Source: an uncultured Bacteroidales bacterium (GTDB lineage: Bacteria > Bacteroidota > Bacteroidia > Bacteroidales > F082). From it: DNA of 64,000 nucleotides. Where the stretch lies: the NCBI GenBank assembly GCA_937896505.1, contig CALBNP010000063.1, positions 28,888-92,887 on the forward strand. Reading direction: 5' to 3'. This document shows positions 8,475 to 17,043 of the stretch, piece after piece (position 1 is the first letter of the stretch; each line of letters begins with the position of its first letter). The translations under genes were made by a program, and so were the position numbers. The notes beneath the pieces are model-generated. The model did no database searches, was not told the origin of the DNA, and worked only from the letters and a program-made list of their open reading frames with translations.

Positions 8475-9596
8475 ATGGGACTCAGGGAACGTCTGAATAT
8501 GTTGACAAGTCGCGACAACTATGATGAGGTGATGGAATATCTCTCGTCATACGAGACGAAGCACGCTCCGCTCTTTGACTTCGAGCACGCTCCGGTTGAG
8601 TTGCGCGAGCTGATTGCCTATGCTTTCCAGCCTCGAAGTGAGGAACGCTCGAAGTGGCTCAATGATTTTTCTGCAAATACATGGTCGGTACCCGATGGCG
8701 AAGCCAAGGTGCTGTTGGCTGAAGACCATCTGAATGCCATCCGTTATGTGAACCGCTACATGCGCGAGGCCAATGCGAAACTGGCAGAGGATGGCTATTT
8801 CGTTTGCTCTTTCGATACGGCTCAAAAGCATCGTGCCCAAATCTATGCCAAACACCCTCGTTTTCTGGCCCATATCCTCTATTTCTTTGATTTCATCTGG
8901 CATCGTGTATGTCCTAAGTTGAAGTTGACCAGACGTTTCTATTATTTCTGCACCAAGAAAGTTAGGAAAGTCTTCCCGCGTCCTGAAATCCTTGGAAGAC
9001 TGTATTACTGCGGCTTTGATGTCGTTTGTGAGCAATATGTCCACGACCGCTATATGGTCATTGGCCAAAAGAAACGCCCGCCATGCAGAGACCCTCACAC
9101 TTACGGACCTTTCATCAAGTTGCGTCGTGTAGGCAAAGACGGAGAACTTTTCAATGTCTTCAAATTCCGCACAATGTATGCCTATTCCGAATTCTTGCAG
9201 ACCTACATCTACAATAACAACAACCTGGACGAAGGCGGAAAGTTCAAGGACGACTATCGTGTGACCGAATGGGGAAAAATCTTGCGCAAACTTTGGATTG
9301 ACGAATGGCCCATGTTTATCAACGTGCTGAAAGGCCAGATGAAGTTGGTGGGGGTACGCCCATTGAGTAAACAGTATTTTAGTTTATATTCTCTTGAAAT
9401 GCAGCAACTTCGTATCAAGACAAAGCCAGGAATGCTGCCTCCGTTTTATGTGGATATGCCTGAAACTTTGGAAGAAATCCAAGAAAGCGAACGCCGCTAT
9501 TGCGAGGCTTATCTGAAACATCCATTCCGTACCGATTGGAATTATTTCTGGAAAATTATCGGAAATATCGTTTTCAAGCGCAAACGCTCGAAGTGA
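8475..9596 (+). CDS. Undecaprenyl-phosphate sugar-1-phosphate transferase (initiating enzyme) with unusual N-terminus
   Basis: 373 residues. The C-terminal ~190 are a bacterial sugar transferase catalytic domain: GPFIKLRRVGKDGELFNVFKFRTM, then TEWGKILRKLWIDEWPMFINVLKGQMKLVGVRP, the signature of WbaP/WcaJ/PglC-like enzymes that load the first sugar phosphate onto undecaprenyl phosphate. Instead of the four or more N-terminal membrane helices of WbaP-type proteins, residues 1-210 look soluble and faintly like a degenerate methyltransferase fold (LNAIRYVNRYMREANAKLAEDGYFV). Only a short hydrophobic stretch around residues 135-150 is seen. I recall this architecture from other Bacteroidota loci. 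It is the likely starter enzyme for the glycan built by the genes downstream. Confidence 0.82.
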   Translation: MGLRERLNMLTSRDNYDEVMEYLSSYETKHAPLFDFEHAPVELRELIAYAFQPRSEERSKWLNDFSANTWSVPDGEAKVLLAEDHLNAIRYVNRYMREANAKLAEDGYFVCSFDTAQKHRAQIYAKHPRFLAHILYFFDFIWHRVCPKLKLTRRFYYFCTKKVRKVFPRPEILGRLYYCGFDVVCEQYVHDRYMVIGQKKRPPCRDPHTYGPFIKLRRVGKDGELFNVFKFRTMYAYSEFLQTYIYNNNNLDEGGKFKDDYRVTEWGKILRKLWIDEWPMFINVLKGQMKLVGVRPLSKQYFSLYSLEMQQLRIKTKPGMLPPFYVDMPETLEEIQESERRYCEAYLKHPFRTDWNYFWKIIGNIVFKRKRSK

Positions 9597-9705
9597 TAAG
9601 ATTGATTGCCGGGCAGGAAGCCGAGGCAATATCCATCTTTATGGTGCCATTAATTTTGGGTTTTAGAAATTAGTGGTCGCGCGTTTTTTTTATAATAATT
9701 ATTTA

Positions 9706-9713
9706 TATATTTG
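9706..9713 (+). promoter_or_regulatory. -7 box for the polysaccharide export operon
   Basis: TATATTTG matches TAnnTTTG. It lies 163 bases before the permease start, implying a transcribed leader of about 155 bases. A T-rich stretch at 9684-9691 stands where a -33 element would be. Confidence 0.45.
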
Positions 9714-9726
9714 CAGATTATTTTAA

Positions 9727-9748
9727 TGCCATTGATATATAGATGGCA
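9727..9748 (+). promoter_or_regulatory. Small hairpin in the leader
   Basis: TGCCAT (9727-9732) and ATGGCA (9743-9748) form a perfect 6-bp stem with a 10-base AT-rich loop, just after the expected transcription start. Function unknown. Confidence 0.3.
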
Positions 9749-9876
9749 TAATAGAAATAGAAGCCAGGTTGATCTATTCAAATAGTTGTAAATTAGTGTT
9801 TTATGATAATTTGAATGTGACTCAGGTGGCGAAGCTGTATAAAGACGGAACCGATTATTTTCAATAGATTTTTGTG

Positions 9877-10725
9877 ATGAAAGAAGAAAAATGGGACATA
9901 GAGATCAAGCCTAAAGACCGCATGTTGGCCATCGACTTCAAAGAGATGTGGCGCTATCGCGACCTTTTCGTCCTGTTTGTCCGAAGAGATATTTCCACGG
10001 CCTACAAACAGACTGTTCTCGGTCCGCTTTGGTGGATCATCAATCCGGTTTTGTCAATGGTGGTGATGGTCGTCGTGTTCGGCGGCATCGTAGGTATCCC
10101 TACCGATGGGGTGCCTGCCACTTTGTTTTATCTGTTAGGCCCTGCCGTGTGGGGTTATTTCTCGAACTGCCTCACCGCCACTTCCAATTCGTTTGTGACT
10201 AACTCTGGCATCTTCGGCAAGGTGTATTTCCCGAGGATGATCATGCCTTTCGTGTCGGTAACTACCAACTTAGTGGCTTTCGGCGTGCAGATGCTGATTT
10301 TTGTTGCATTCTACATCTATTACGTCGTCACGGGCACCCCGATTGCGCCCAACTGGATTGGATTGCTGTTTCCTTTCCTTGTGGTGATGCTTGCCCTTAT
10401 GGCAGCCGGATTCGGTATGGTGATTTCATCGATGACGACGAAATACAGAGACTTGCAACTCGTTTTCACTTATGTCGTTAATCTTTGGATGTATGTCACT
10501 CCGGTAATCTATCCATTGAGTATGGTCGAAAATCCGAAGCTGCATACGCTGATGTCGTTGAACCCAGTGACTCCTATCATGGAAGCTGTGAAATATGGTT
10601 TGCTTGGAGTGGGCGATTTCAGTTGGATGTGGTTAGGCTATAGTTTTGTTTTTATGGTAGTATTGCTGACTTTTGGAATTATCGTTTTCAATAGGACGCA
10701 GAAGTCGTTTATGGATACAGTTTAG
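9877..10725 (+). CDS. Wzm-like ABC-2 permease for polysaccharide export (first copy)
   Basis: 282 residues with a soluble N-terminal block, DLFVLFVRRDISTAYKQTVLGPLWW (typical of TagG/Wzm/KpsM permeases), six predicted membrane segments, and the cytosolic TTKYRDLQLVF coupling loop. It moves lipid-linked glycan across the inner membrane with a Wzt ATPase. A GTG at 9874 directly precedes the ATG at 9877; ATG is preferred. Followed after 2 bases by a paralogous permease. The only matching ATPase in the window is at 32501, about 21 kb downstream. Confidence 0.88.
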   Translation: MKEEKWDIEIKPKDRMLAIDFKEMWRYRDLFVLFVRRDISTAYKQTVLGPLWWIINPVLSMVVMVVVFGGIVGIPTDGVPATLFYLLGPAVWGYFSNCLTATSNSFVTNSGIFGKVYFPRMIMPFVSVTTNLVAFGVQMLIFVAFYIYYVVTGTPIAPNWIGLLFPFLVVMLALMAAGFGMVISSMTTKYRDLQLVFTYVVNLWMYVTPVIYPLSMVENPKLHTLMSLNPVTPIMEAVKYGLLGVGDFSWMWLGYSFVFMVVLLTFGIIVFNRTQKSFMDTV

Positions 10726-10727
10726 TT

Positions 10728-11570
10728 ATGGAAAATTTTACTACTGAAATAAAACCAAAAGACAAACTATTCAACCTTGACTTGAAAGAGGTGTGGTCGA
10801 AGCGCTACTTGCTTTGGCTGTTCATCAAGCGTGATATTTTGGTGCAGTTCAAGCAGACCATCTTTGGCTTGGGGTGGTATTTCATCTCGCCGCTGGTTTC
10901 TACGCTGATTTATATCGTCATCTTCAGCCGTGTGGCGGGCATTCAAACCGATGGCATTCCTGAACCTTTATTTTATCTCTCTGGAGTCTGCCTTTGGAAC
11001 TATTTCTCACAGTGCCTAACCAAGATAGCGGAGACCTTTTCCACCAATTCCGACTTGTTCGGAAAGGTGTATTTCCCAAGGCTCATCATTCCAATCTCGC
11101 AGGTGGTGTCGCATCTGTTCCGTTTCTCGATCCAGATGTTGCTCTTTGTGATTGTCTATGTCATCTATGCCATCATAGGAGTGGATGTGCACCCGAATTG
11201 GTATCTGCTTCTGTTCCCAGTCTTGGTGCTGATGTTGGGCTTCACTGCCATGGGCTTGGGCTTGATAATCACTTCGATGACAACGAAATACCGCGACTTG
11301 AAGAACTTCTTCAATGTGTTCGTATCGCTGTGGATGTATGCTACGCCAGTGGTCTATCCGATGAGTGTTATTGAAAATCCTACGTTGAAGACTGTCATGC
11401 GCTTGAATCCTTTGACTTCTATCGTCGAGGCCTTCAAATATGGCGCTATGGGTGCCGGCGAGTTCAGTTGGGGCTGGCTGGCCTATAGCTTTGGCGTGAT
11501 GCTGGTGCTACTTCTCATCGGAATGCTGATGTTCAATAGGAAACAGAAACTGTTTATTGATACGATTTGA
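10728..11570 (+). CDS. Wzm-like ABC-2 permease (second copy)
   Basis: 280 residues, clearly paralogous to the preceding gene over its whole length: same EIKPKDKLFNLDLKEVW start, RDILVQFKQTIFGLGWYF, TTKYRDLKNFF loop and NRKQKLFIDTI end. Having two adjacent permeases suggests a heterodimeric channel instead of the usual Wzm homodimer, or a recent duplication with divergence. Followed 6 bases later by the HipA-like gene, which has no obvious transport role. Confidence 0.88.
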   Translation: MENFTTEIKPKDKLFNLDLKEVWSKRYLLWLFIKRDILVQFKQTIFGLGWYFISPLVSTLIYIVIFSRVAGIQTDGIPEPLFYLSGVCLWNYFSQCLTKIAETFSTNSDLFGKVYFPRLIIPISQVVSHLFRFSIQMLLFVIVYVIYAIIGVDVHPNWYLLLFPVLVLMLGFTAMGLGLIITSMTTKYRDLKNFFNVFVSLWMYATPVVYPMSVIENPTLKTVMRLNPLTSIVEAFKYGAMGAGEFSWGWLAYSFGVMLVLLLIGMLMFNRKQKLFIDTI

Positions 11571-11576
11571 TTTGAG

Positions 11577-12449
11577 ATGGAATTGATGGATTTTACATCG
11601 TGCCCGAGGGTCTTGAATAGGGCTTACAATGGCGCCAACGGCAAGAAGATTGCCGTGAGCTATAAGGACGAAGTGTGGATCTTGAAGTTTCCTAACGATG
11701 TGAGAGAACGCCCTAACGAGCAATCCTATTCAAATAGCTGTTTTTCTGAATATGTTGGCTGCACCATATATAACTTACTCGGTATTCCGGTACAAGAAAC
11801 CAAATTGGGAACTTTCGTCAACGGAAAGACAAAGGTGGTTTGTGCGTGTAAAGATTTCACTAAGCCAGGTTTAAGACTTTTTGATTTCTGCTCGATAAAG
11901 AATACCGTTTTAGAGTCGGGAAGTGGTGGAACAGGCACCGAACTGAACGATGTGCTTGAAGCTATCGACCAGCAACAGTTCATGGATTCATTTATGGTGC
12001 GACGTCGTTTCTGGCAGATGTTTGTTGTTGACGCTCTGCTAGGCAATTTCGACCGGCACAATGGCAACTGGGGATTTCTTGTGGATGAAAACACAGGTGA
12101 TGCTAAACTTGCTCCAGTGTTTGATTGTGGCAGTTGCCTGCTGCCTCAGGCTGATGATAATATCATGCAGAAGTGTCTTGATAATCAAGACGAAATGCTG
12201 GCGCGAGTGTATTCGTTCCCGTCATCGATGCTAAAGATTGACGGCAGAAAGATCAACTACCACGATTTCCTGAAAGCATATCGTGAAGAAGATTTTACCA
12301 TTGTTTTGAATGAACTCACTCCTAAGATAATGGAATTGGATTTCGATGGAATTATCTCTGATACTCCTTATATGACAGAGCTTCACAGGGAATTCCTGAT
12401 TCGATATCTGAATGTCCGTCGCGAGAAACTGTTTGTCAGAAATGATTGA
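11577..12449 (+). CDS. HipA/CtkA-like protein kinase
   Basis: 290 residues. Kinase features of the HipA-like fold: Lys37 in VWILKFP (ATP lysine), the catalytic loop DALLGNFDRHNGNWGF (Asp152, Asp159, His161, Asn164) and the metal-binding VFDCG (Asp183). CtkA of Helicobacter and similar small HipA-like Ser/Thr kinases share this layout without the HipA N-terminal subdomain. Its stop codon overlaps the start of a 77-residue protein, suggesting a two-gene module. Placed between exporter and sugar genes with no evident role in the glycan. A second ATG at 11586 is also possible. Confidence 0.78.
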   Translation: MELMDFTSCPRVLNRAYNGANGKKIAVSYKDEVWILKFPNDVRERPNEQSYSNSCFSEYVGCTIYNLLGIPVQETKLGTFVNGKTKVVCACKDFTKPGLRLFDFCSIKNTVLESGSGGTGTELNDVLEAIDQQQFMDSFMVRRRFWQMFVVDALLGNFDRHNGNWGFLVDENTGDAKLAPVFDCGSCLLPQADDNIMQKCLDNQDEMLARVYSFPSSMLKIDGRKINYHDFLKAYREEDFTIVLNELTPKIMELDFDGIISDTPYMTELHREFLIRYLNVRREKLFVRND

Positions 12450-12675
12450 GGACAAAGACAAGACCGAACAACAACGTGCTTGGGAACATGGACTTCCTGG
12501 CTATCTGCAGCACGACCTTGACGCCTACAAGGAAGGCTATCTGACAAACGACCATTTGCTCGATTGTTTGTGGTGCGAGTTGTATGGTTCCATCAATGGC
12601 GCGGAAATTGACGACCAAGCCATCACTCATGAGCATGCGCAGTATTTGAGAAGAGAGATTCTGGGACTGATTTGA
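12442..12675 (+). CDS. Small acidic protein paired with the HipA-like kinase
   Basis: 77 residues, acidic, helical by eye, with a Trp/Cys-rich centre (LLDCLWCELYGSINGAEID). I do not recognise a named domain. The start at 12442 overlaps the kinase stop by 8 bases. The arrangement resembles a toxin/antitoxin or kinase/substrate pair; it could also be a regulatory partner. Confidence 0.65.
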   Translation: MIEDKDKTEQQRAWEHGLPGYLQHDLDAYKEGYLTNDHLLDCLWCELYGSINGAEIDDQAITHEHAQYLRREILGLI

Positions 12676-12802
12676 GAAGATTGGTGATGATTGTTGACAT
12701 CTTGAAAGACAAAATAGCTTGATTGGCCGCAAGGACTTGATGGTGGAATCTTGAAAAGTAAAAATAACACGCAATAATGTCTTTTAGAGATTAATTGAAA
12801 AT

Positions 12803-12823
12803 ATTATGTAAATAAAACATAAT
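12803..12823 (+). promoter_or_regulatory. Inverted repeat upstream of the AAA ATPase gene
   Basis: ATTATGT (12803-12809) and ACATAAT (12817-12823) form a perfect 7-bp inverted repeat with a 7-base spacer, 18 bases before the ATG at 12842. It could be an operator or a hairpin; a further CATAAT follows at 12834-12839. Confidence 0.35.
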
Positions 12824-12841
12824 GTTTGTTAAGCATAATAA

Positions 12842-14204
12842 ATGGAATTTGTCGATAGGATAGACGAAATGGCTCGCTTGAAAGCTGTTTTGAAGAGGAC
12901 GGAACCTTCGTTTGTGGCTATTTATGGTCGCCGCAGAGTGGGGAAATCGGCTTTGATTCAGAGAGCCTTGGGCGATGGCGATATTTATTATCTTGCCACC
13001 GAAGTCGATGCAGCCTTGCAGCGCGAACTGGTGGCGAAAAACGGCGTCATCCGTTTTCGAAGGATTTGACAACGTGGTCTATAATGATTGGGAATCCCTT
13101 CTGCTCGCCGTCAATTACCGGGCGGCCAAGAGGTTCACCTTGTGTTTCGATGAGTTCCCATACATGGTGCGGACGAGTCCTGAATTGCCATCGGTCATTC
13201 AGAAATTGCTTGACACGCATGTTCTGAAATATAATTTAGTTGTTTGTGGGTCGTCGCAGCAGTCGATGTATTCTTTGCTTTTGGATGCATCTTCGCCGAT
13301 TTACGTACGTGCCGACCTCCTAATGAAGGTGACACCTTTGCATATTCCTTTCATTCAGGAGGCTTTGAAACTGGATCCCATTGAGAGCGTTGAAAATTAT
13401 GCTGTGTTGGGTGGCATTCCCCGGTATTGGTGCATCAGGGAGGCATACGAGTTGTTGGAAGATATGCTTTGGTCGGAGCTGTTTCATGTGAACGGCACTT
13501 TGTATGAGGAAGCGGGTCGCTTGCTGCGTGACGATGTGAAAGACCCAGTCAAGGCATCGACAATCTTGTCGTATGTAGGGACGGGATCTGCGAAAGTCTC
13601 GGAGATAGCCAGCCGCTGCGGAGAGCCGTCAACCAATCTGTCGCGGCCTTTGGCGAAACTCATCGAACTCGGCTATCTGAGGAAAGACATTCCATTTGGC
13701 GAGAATGAAAAAAACGCCAAGAAAAGTCTGTATAAAGTGTCGGATTCTTTTTTCGGAATCTATTACAAGTACCTTGTGCCTTTCCGTTCCTTTATTGAGA
13801 TGGGGAGGACTGCTCCTCTGAAGAATGCTTTTGGGAACACTTTCAACGATTATGTCGGTATGGTGTGGGAAGACATTTGCCGTGATGCGGTTTCGGGCAA
13901 TGAGCTTGACGGAGTGGTTTATGGCAAGGCAAGTCGCTGGTGGCGTTCGGCGAACCGTGACTTGACGGTGGACGTCGATGTGGTGGCCGAATCGGTTGAT
14001 CATAGCACGCTGCTCGTGGGTGAATGTAAGTGGACGAATGAGGAGAACGCCATGTCGTTGCTGAATGAGCTTGAAGAGAAGGTGAAATACATGCCTTTTG
14101 CTGTCGGCCGCAGGATAGTGCCGGTGCTTTTCCTCAAAAAAAAGCCTCAGCATTCTACTGGTTTCGAGTTGTATCCTGATAGGGTATTGGAAATGAACAG
14201 ATAG
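12842..14204 (+). pseudogene. AAA ATPase with C-terminal nuclease-like domain, broken by a 1-base frameshift
   Basis: Two overlapping frames together give a full-length ATPase of the archaeal-ATPase/DUF234 group. The first (12842-13069) holds the P-loop IYGRRRVGKSALI; the second continues with DEFPYM (Walker B region), a winged-helix segment (about 13560-13690) and a C-terminal VDVDVVAE...GECKW block that looks like a PD-(D/E)xK nuclease core. The frames join if one A is removed from the run of five A at 13037-13041, giving VAKTASSVFEGF. Either a real single-base insertion or a sequencing error in a homopolymer. Such ATPases occur as stand-alone genes scattered in Bacteroidota genomes; role unknown. 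Confidence 0.75.
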
Positions 14205-14230
14205 AAGAAGTTTATCAAGAGTTACTCATA

Positions 14231-14272
14231 CTTCATCTGTGTCCCGTTTTTCAGGCGTTTTTGTTGGGATGA
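14231..14272 (+). repeat. Dispersed repeat, copy 1
   Basis: Begins CTTCAT and ends GTTGGGATGA. Closely similar to 32174-32213 (same order: CTTCAT, GTGT, TTTTTC, CG, TTTTTG, GGATGA). Both copies lie behind the last gene of a module. Confidence 0.5.
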
Positions 14273-14321
14273 AATGGAAACAAAGGGAAATAATAAATGA
14301 AAATGTAATGTGCTTACAATC

Positions 14322-15464
14322 ATGAAATTTGAAAACATTTCCAAGCAAATAACTCTCGCAGTGATAGGTGCTAGCTACCTCCAGCGGCCGCTGGTGGAGA
14401 AGGCGAAGGAAATGGGGCTTCGTATTATATGCTTTGCATGGGCTGAAGGTGCAGTCTGCAAAGATATATGCGATGCGTTTTATCCTATTTCGATTGTCGA
14501 AAAGGAAGAAATATTGGATGTCTGTAGAAAAGAAAACATTGACGGCATCTGTACCATAGCTTCCGATGTGGCAGCCCCTACGGTGGCGTATGTTGCTGAA
14601 AAGATGGGACTGAAAGGAAATAGCTATGAATCGGCTTTGAAAGCTCACGATAAGATGGATATGCGTCTGGCATTTTCAAAACATGGTGTTCCATGTCCGA
14701 AGTTCTGGCAGGTGCAATCGGTTGATGATATTGAGAAAGAAGGATTGACTTTCCCTTTGATTGTGAAGCCTGTTGACCGTTCGGGAAGCCTCGGCGTGGC
14801 AAAGGTTGATAATATGGATGATCTCAACATCGCGATTGAAAACGCTTGTAGTGACTCGTTCAGAAAGACGGCCATTGTCGAACAGTTTGTCGAGGGTAGG
14901 GAAGTGAGTGTTGAGTTTATCAGTTACGATGGCGTGCATTATCCATTGACGATAACCGACAAGGTGACAACAGGTGCACCTCATTTTGTTGAGCTTGCAC
15001 ATCATCAGCCATCTACATTGACGACTGAAATAAAAGATAGTTTGTATTCGATTACCAAGAATGCGCTTGATGCTCTTGGAGTTGCCAATGGAGCTTCACA
15101 TTCAGAATATAAGATAACCAAAGATGGTGAGATTTTCATCATTGAGACAGGTGCCCGCATGGGTGGCGATTTCATTGGTTCCGATTTGGTGCGCCTCTCG
15201 ACAGGTTATGACTTCGTGAAAGGCGTTATAGAAGTGGCGCTTGGAACATTTGAAAAGCCAGTGTTGAGCGAAAACAACTGTTCTGGAGTTTATTTCTTGT
15301 GTAAAGAAACTCCAGAAGTCTTGAAATACATTGAAAACAAGGAAAAATATCCCCAGATTGTCGCTGCCGAAATCACTGACAATGAACTTAGAGATGTGAC
15401 ATGCAGCGCAGAGCGAAGCGGATATTTTATGTATAAGAGTGAGAAAAAGTTTGAAATTGGGTAA
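14322..15464 (+). CDS. ATP-grasp ligase (first of two)
   Basis: 380 residues. An N-terminal Rossmann-like region (VIGASYLQRPLVEKAKEMG) precedes an ATP-grasp core: FPLIVKPVDRSGSLGV (ATP lysine and glycine loop), VEQFVEGREVSVEF, and IIETGARMGGDF near the metal site. This group (carbamoyl-phosphate-synthase-like) joins carboxylates to amines through an acyl phosphate. In a glycan locus it probably links an amino acid or amine to a uronic acid or similar. The start at 14322 replaces an upstream GTG at 14310. Related in sequence to the ATP-grasp gene at 27667. Confidence 0.8.
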   Translation: MKFENISKQITLAVIGASYLQRPLVEKAKEMGLRIICFAWAEGAVCKDICDAFYPISIVEKEEILDVCRKENIDGICTIASDVAAPTVAYVAEKMGLKGNSYESALKAHDKMDMRLAFSKHGVPCPKFWQVQSVDDIEKEGLTFPLIVKPVDRSGSLGVAKVDNMDDLNIAIENACSDSFRKTAIVEQFVEGREVSVEFISYDGVHYPLTITDKVTTGAPHFVELAHHQPSTLTTEIKDSLYSITKNALDALGVANGASHSEYKITKDGEIFIIETGARMGGDFIGSDLVRLSTGYDFVKGVIEVALGTFEKPVLSENNCSGVYFLCKETPEVLKYIENKEKYPQIVAAEITDNELRDVTCSAERSGYFMYKSEKKFEIG

Positions 15465-15469
15465 TTGCT

Positions 15470-16396
15470 ATGAAACTTTCCGTTGTAACAACTTTATATA
15501 AATCTGCGCCATTTATAGGTAGATTCGTTGAGGGAATTACGAAATCAATTTATGAATTGGGCATTGAGGATTATGAAATTGTTATTGTTAATGATGGGTC
15601 TCCTGATAATTCGCTTGAGATTACTTTGGAGTTGAAAAAGACAAATTCGAAAATCGTTGTTGTTGATTTTTCCAGAAATTTCGGACATCATTATGCTTTG
15701 CTTGCAGGAATGTCTGTATCAACAGGCGATTATGTTTTTACAATAGATTGTGATTTAGAAGTTGATCCAGCAGTACTTAAAGATTTCTGGCATTTGCATC
15801 AAAATGATGAAAGTATTGATAGAATATACGGAGTTCAAGAACAAAGGAAGGGTGGCTTCGTTGAAAGGGTTGGTGGAAGGTTGTTCTATAAGATTTTTAA
15901 TTCTTTAAGTGATGTTCCAATACCAGAAAATATTCTGACAGAAAGCTTGATGTCGCGACAGTTTGTTGATGAATTGGTTAAAATGGGCGATGCAAACTTG
16001 TTCTTGGCAGGAATGTTTAGCTGGACAGGCTTTAAACAAATTCCTATTGTGTGTAAGAAAGGACAAAGAGAAACTAAAAGCACCTATACTTTCGGAAAAA
16101 GATTGGCTTTGTCTTTGCAAGCCATAACTTCATTTTCGGGATATCCATTAAGAATATTGTTTAAAGTTGGCAGTTTAGTGACATCATTGAGTTTTCTTTA
16201 TGGATTGTATTTGATTTTGAGAAAATTATTCCAAACGGATTATGTCCTCCGTGGTTACACATCATTGATTGTTATTGTTTTATTCTCAACAGGGATTATT
16301 GTGATGTCACTTGGAATTTTGGGAGTATATATTGAAAGATTGTATAATCAAACTAAGAACAGGCAAAGATTCATAATAAAAAAAATATACAAATGA
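15470..16396 (+). CDS. GtrB/DPM1-like polyprenyl-phosphate glycosyltransferase (GT2)
   Basis: 308 residues. GT-A fold with VNDGSPDNS and the DCDLEVDP metal motif, followed by two C-terminal membrane helices (about residues 228-250 and 262-288). This layout matches GtrB/ArnC/DPM1 enzymes that charge undecaprenyl phosphate with a single sugar for later transfer outside the membrane. More A/T-rich than the permease genes, as are the next two genes. Stop overlaps the next start (ATGA). Confidence 0.82.
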   Translation: MKLSVVTTLYKSAPFIGRFVEGITKSIYELGIEDYEIVIVNDGSPDNSLEITLELKKTNSKIVVVDFSRNFGHHYALLAGMSVSTGDYVFTIDCDLEVDPAVLKDFWHLHQNDESIDRIYGVQEQRKGGFVERVGGRLFYKIFNSLSDVPIPENILTESLMSRQFVDELVKMGDANLFLAGMFSWTGFKQIPIVCKKGQRETKSTYTFGKRLALSLQAITSFSGYPLRILFKVGSLVTSLSFLYGLYLILRKLFQTDYVLRGYTSLIVIVLFSTGIIVMSLGILGVYIERLYNQTKNRQRFIIKKIYK

Positions 16397-17043
16397 AAAA
16401 ACTTCTGATTATTGGAGCAGGAGATCTTGGACAACAGATATGTCATTTCGTAACAACTGACAATCAATACGATGTTGTTGGTTTCGTAGATGATTGGAAA
16501 CAAAAGAATGAGTTAGTTTGCGGACATCCGGTATATGGGTGTATCAATGATACGGAAAAACTATATCAAGATGGTGTTTTTGATGAAGTCCTGATAGGAA
16601 TTGGCTATAAGCATTTTGATTTTAGAAAGGCTGTATATGAAAGGTTCAAGAGCATTGTGCCATTTGGAACTTTTGTCCATTCAACCTGCTATGTTGATCC
16701 TACAGCCGAAATCGGGAAAGGTGTTGTAATCTATCCGAGATGCATCATAGATAAAAACGCACAAATTAAGGATAATGTTTTCATCAATTGGGGAAGTGGA
16801 ATCGGTCATGACGCTATTATGGAATCTCATACATTTGTAGCTGCAATGGTGCTGATTGCAGGCTTATCTCATGTCGGTGAAAAATGTATGATTGGTAATG
16901 GAACGGTTACGATTGATCATATCAGTATTGCTGATTCGACAACTATAGGTGGTGGTGCAGTTGTCGTGAAAAATATTGTTGAACCAAATGGTGTTTATGT
17001 TGGTAATCCAGCAAGATTCCTTAAGAATAGAGTTGAGCAATGA
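16393..17043 (+). CDS. NeuD/PglD-like sugar N-acyltransferase
   Basis: 216 residues. N-terminal Rossmann-like domain (LLIIGAGDLGQQICHF) that binds the sugar nucleotide, then left-handed beta helix repeats ending GGGAVVVKNIVEPNGVYVGNPARF. PglD/NeuD-type enzymes acylate amino or hydroxyl groups of nucleotide sugars. ATGA overlaps on both sides tie it to the GtrB-like enzyme and to a MaoC-like hydratase, suggesting that the acyl donor may be a 3-hydroxyacyl-CoA. Confidence 0.8.
   Translation: MKKLLIIGAGDLGQQICHFVTTDNQYDVVGFVDDWKQKNELVCGHPVYGCINDTEKLYQDGVFDEVLIGIGYKHFDFRKAVYERFKSIVPFGTFVHSTCYVDPTAEIGKGVVIYPRCIIDKNAQIKDNVFINWGSGIGHDAIMESHTFVAAMVLIAGLSHVGEKCMIGNGTVTIDHISIADSTTIGGGAVVVKNIVEPNGVYVGNPARFLKNRVEQ

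Larger units (their letters stand above)
9597..9876. other. 280-base intergenic leader before the transporter genes
   Basis: No gene with a start codon is seen. It contains ATTGCC/GGCAAT inverted repeats (9605-9610 and 9625-9630), a -7 box at 9706-9713 and a small hairpin at 9727-9748. From about 9752 a frame without a start codon runs to a stop at 9867, perhaps a gene remnant. Confidence 0.5.

Noticed and set aside
9752..9869. Open stretch ending in a KDGTDYFQ-like peptide before the permease
   Set aside because: No start codon with a leader and no recognisable relative; kept only as a possible remnant.
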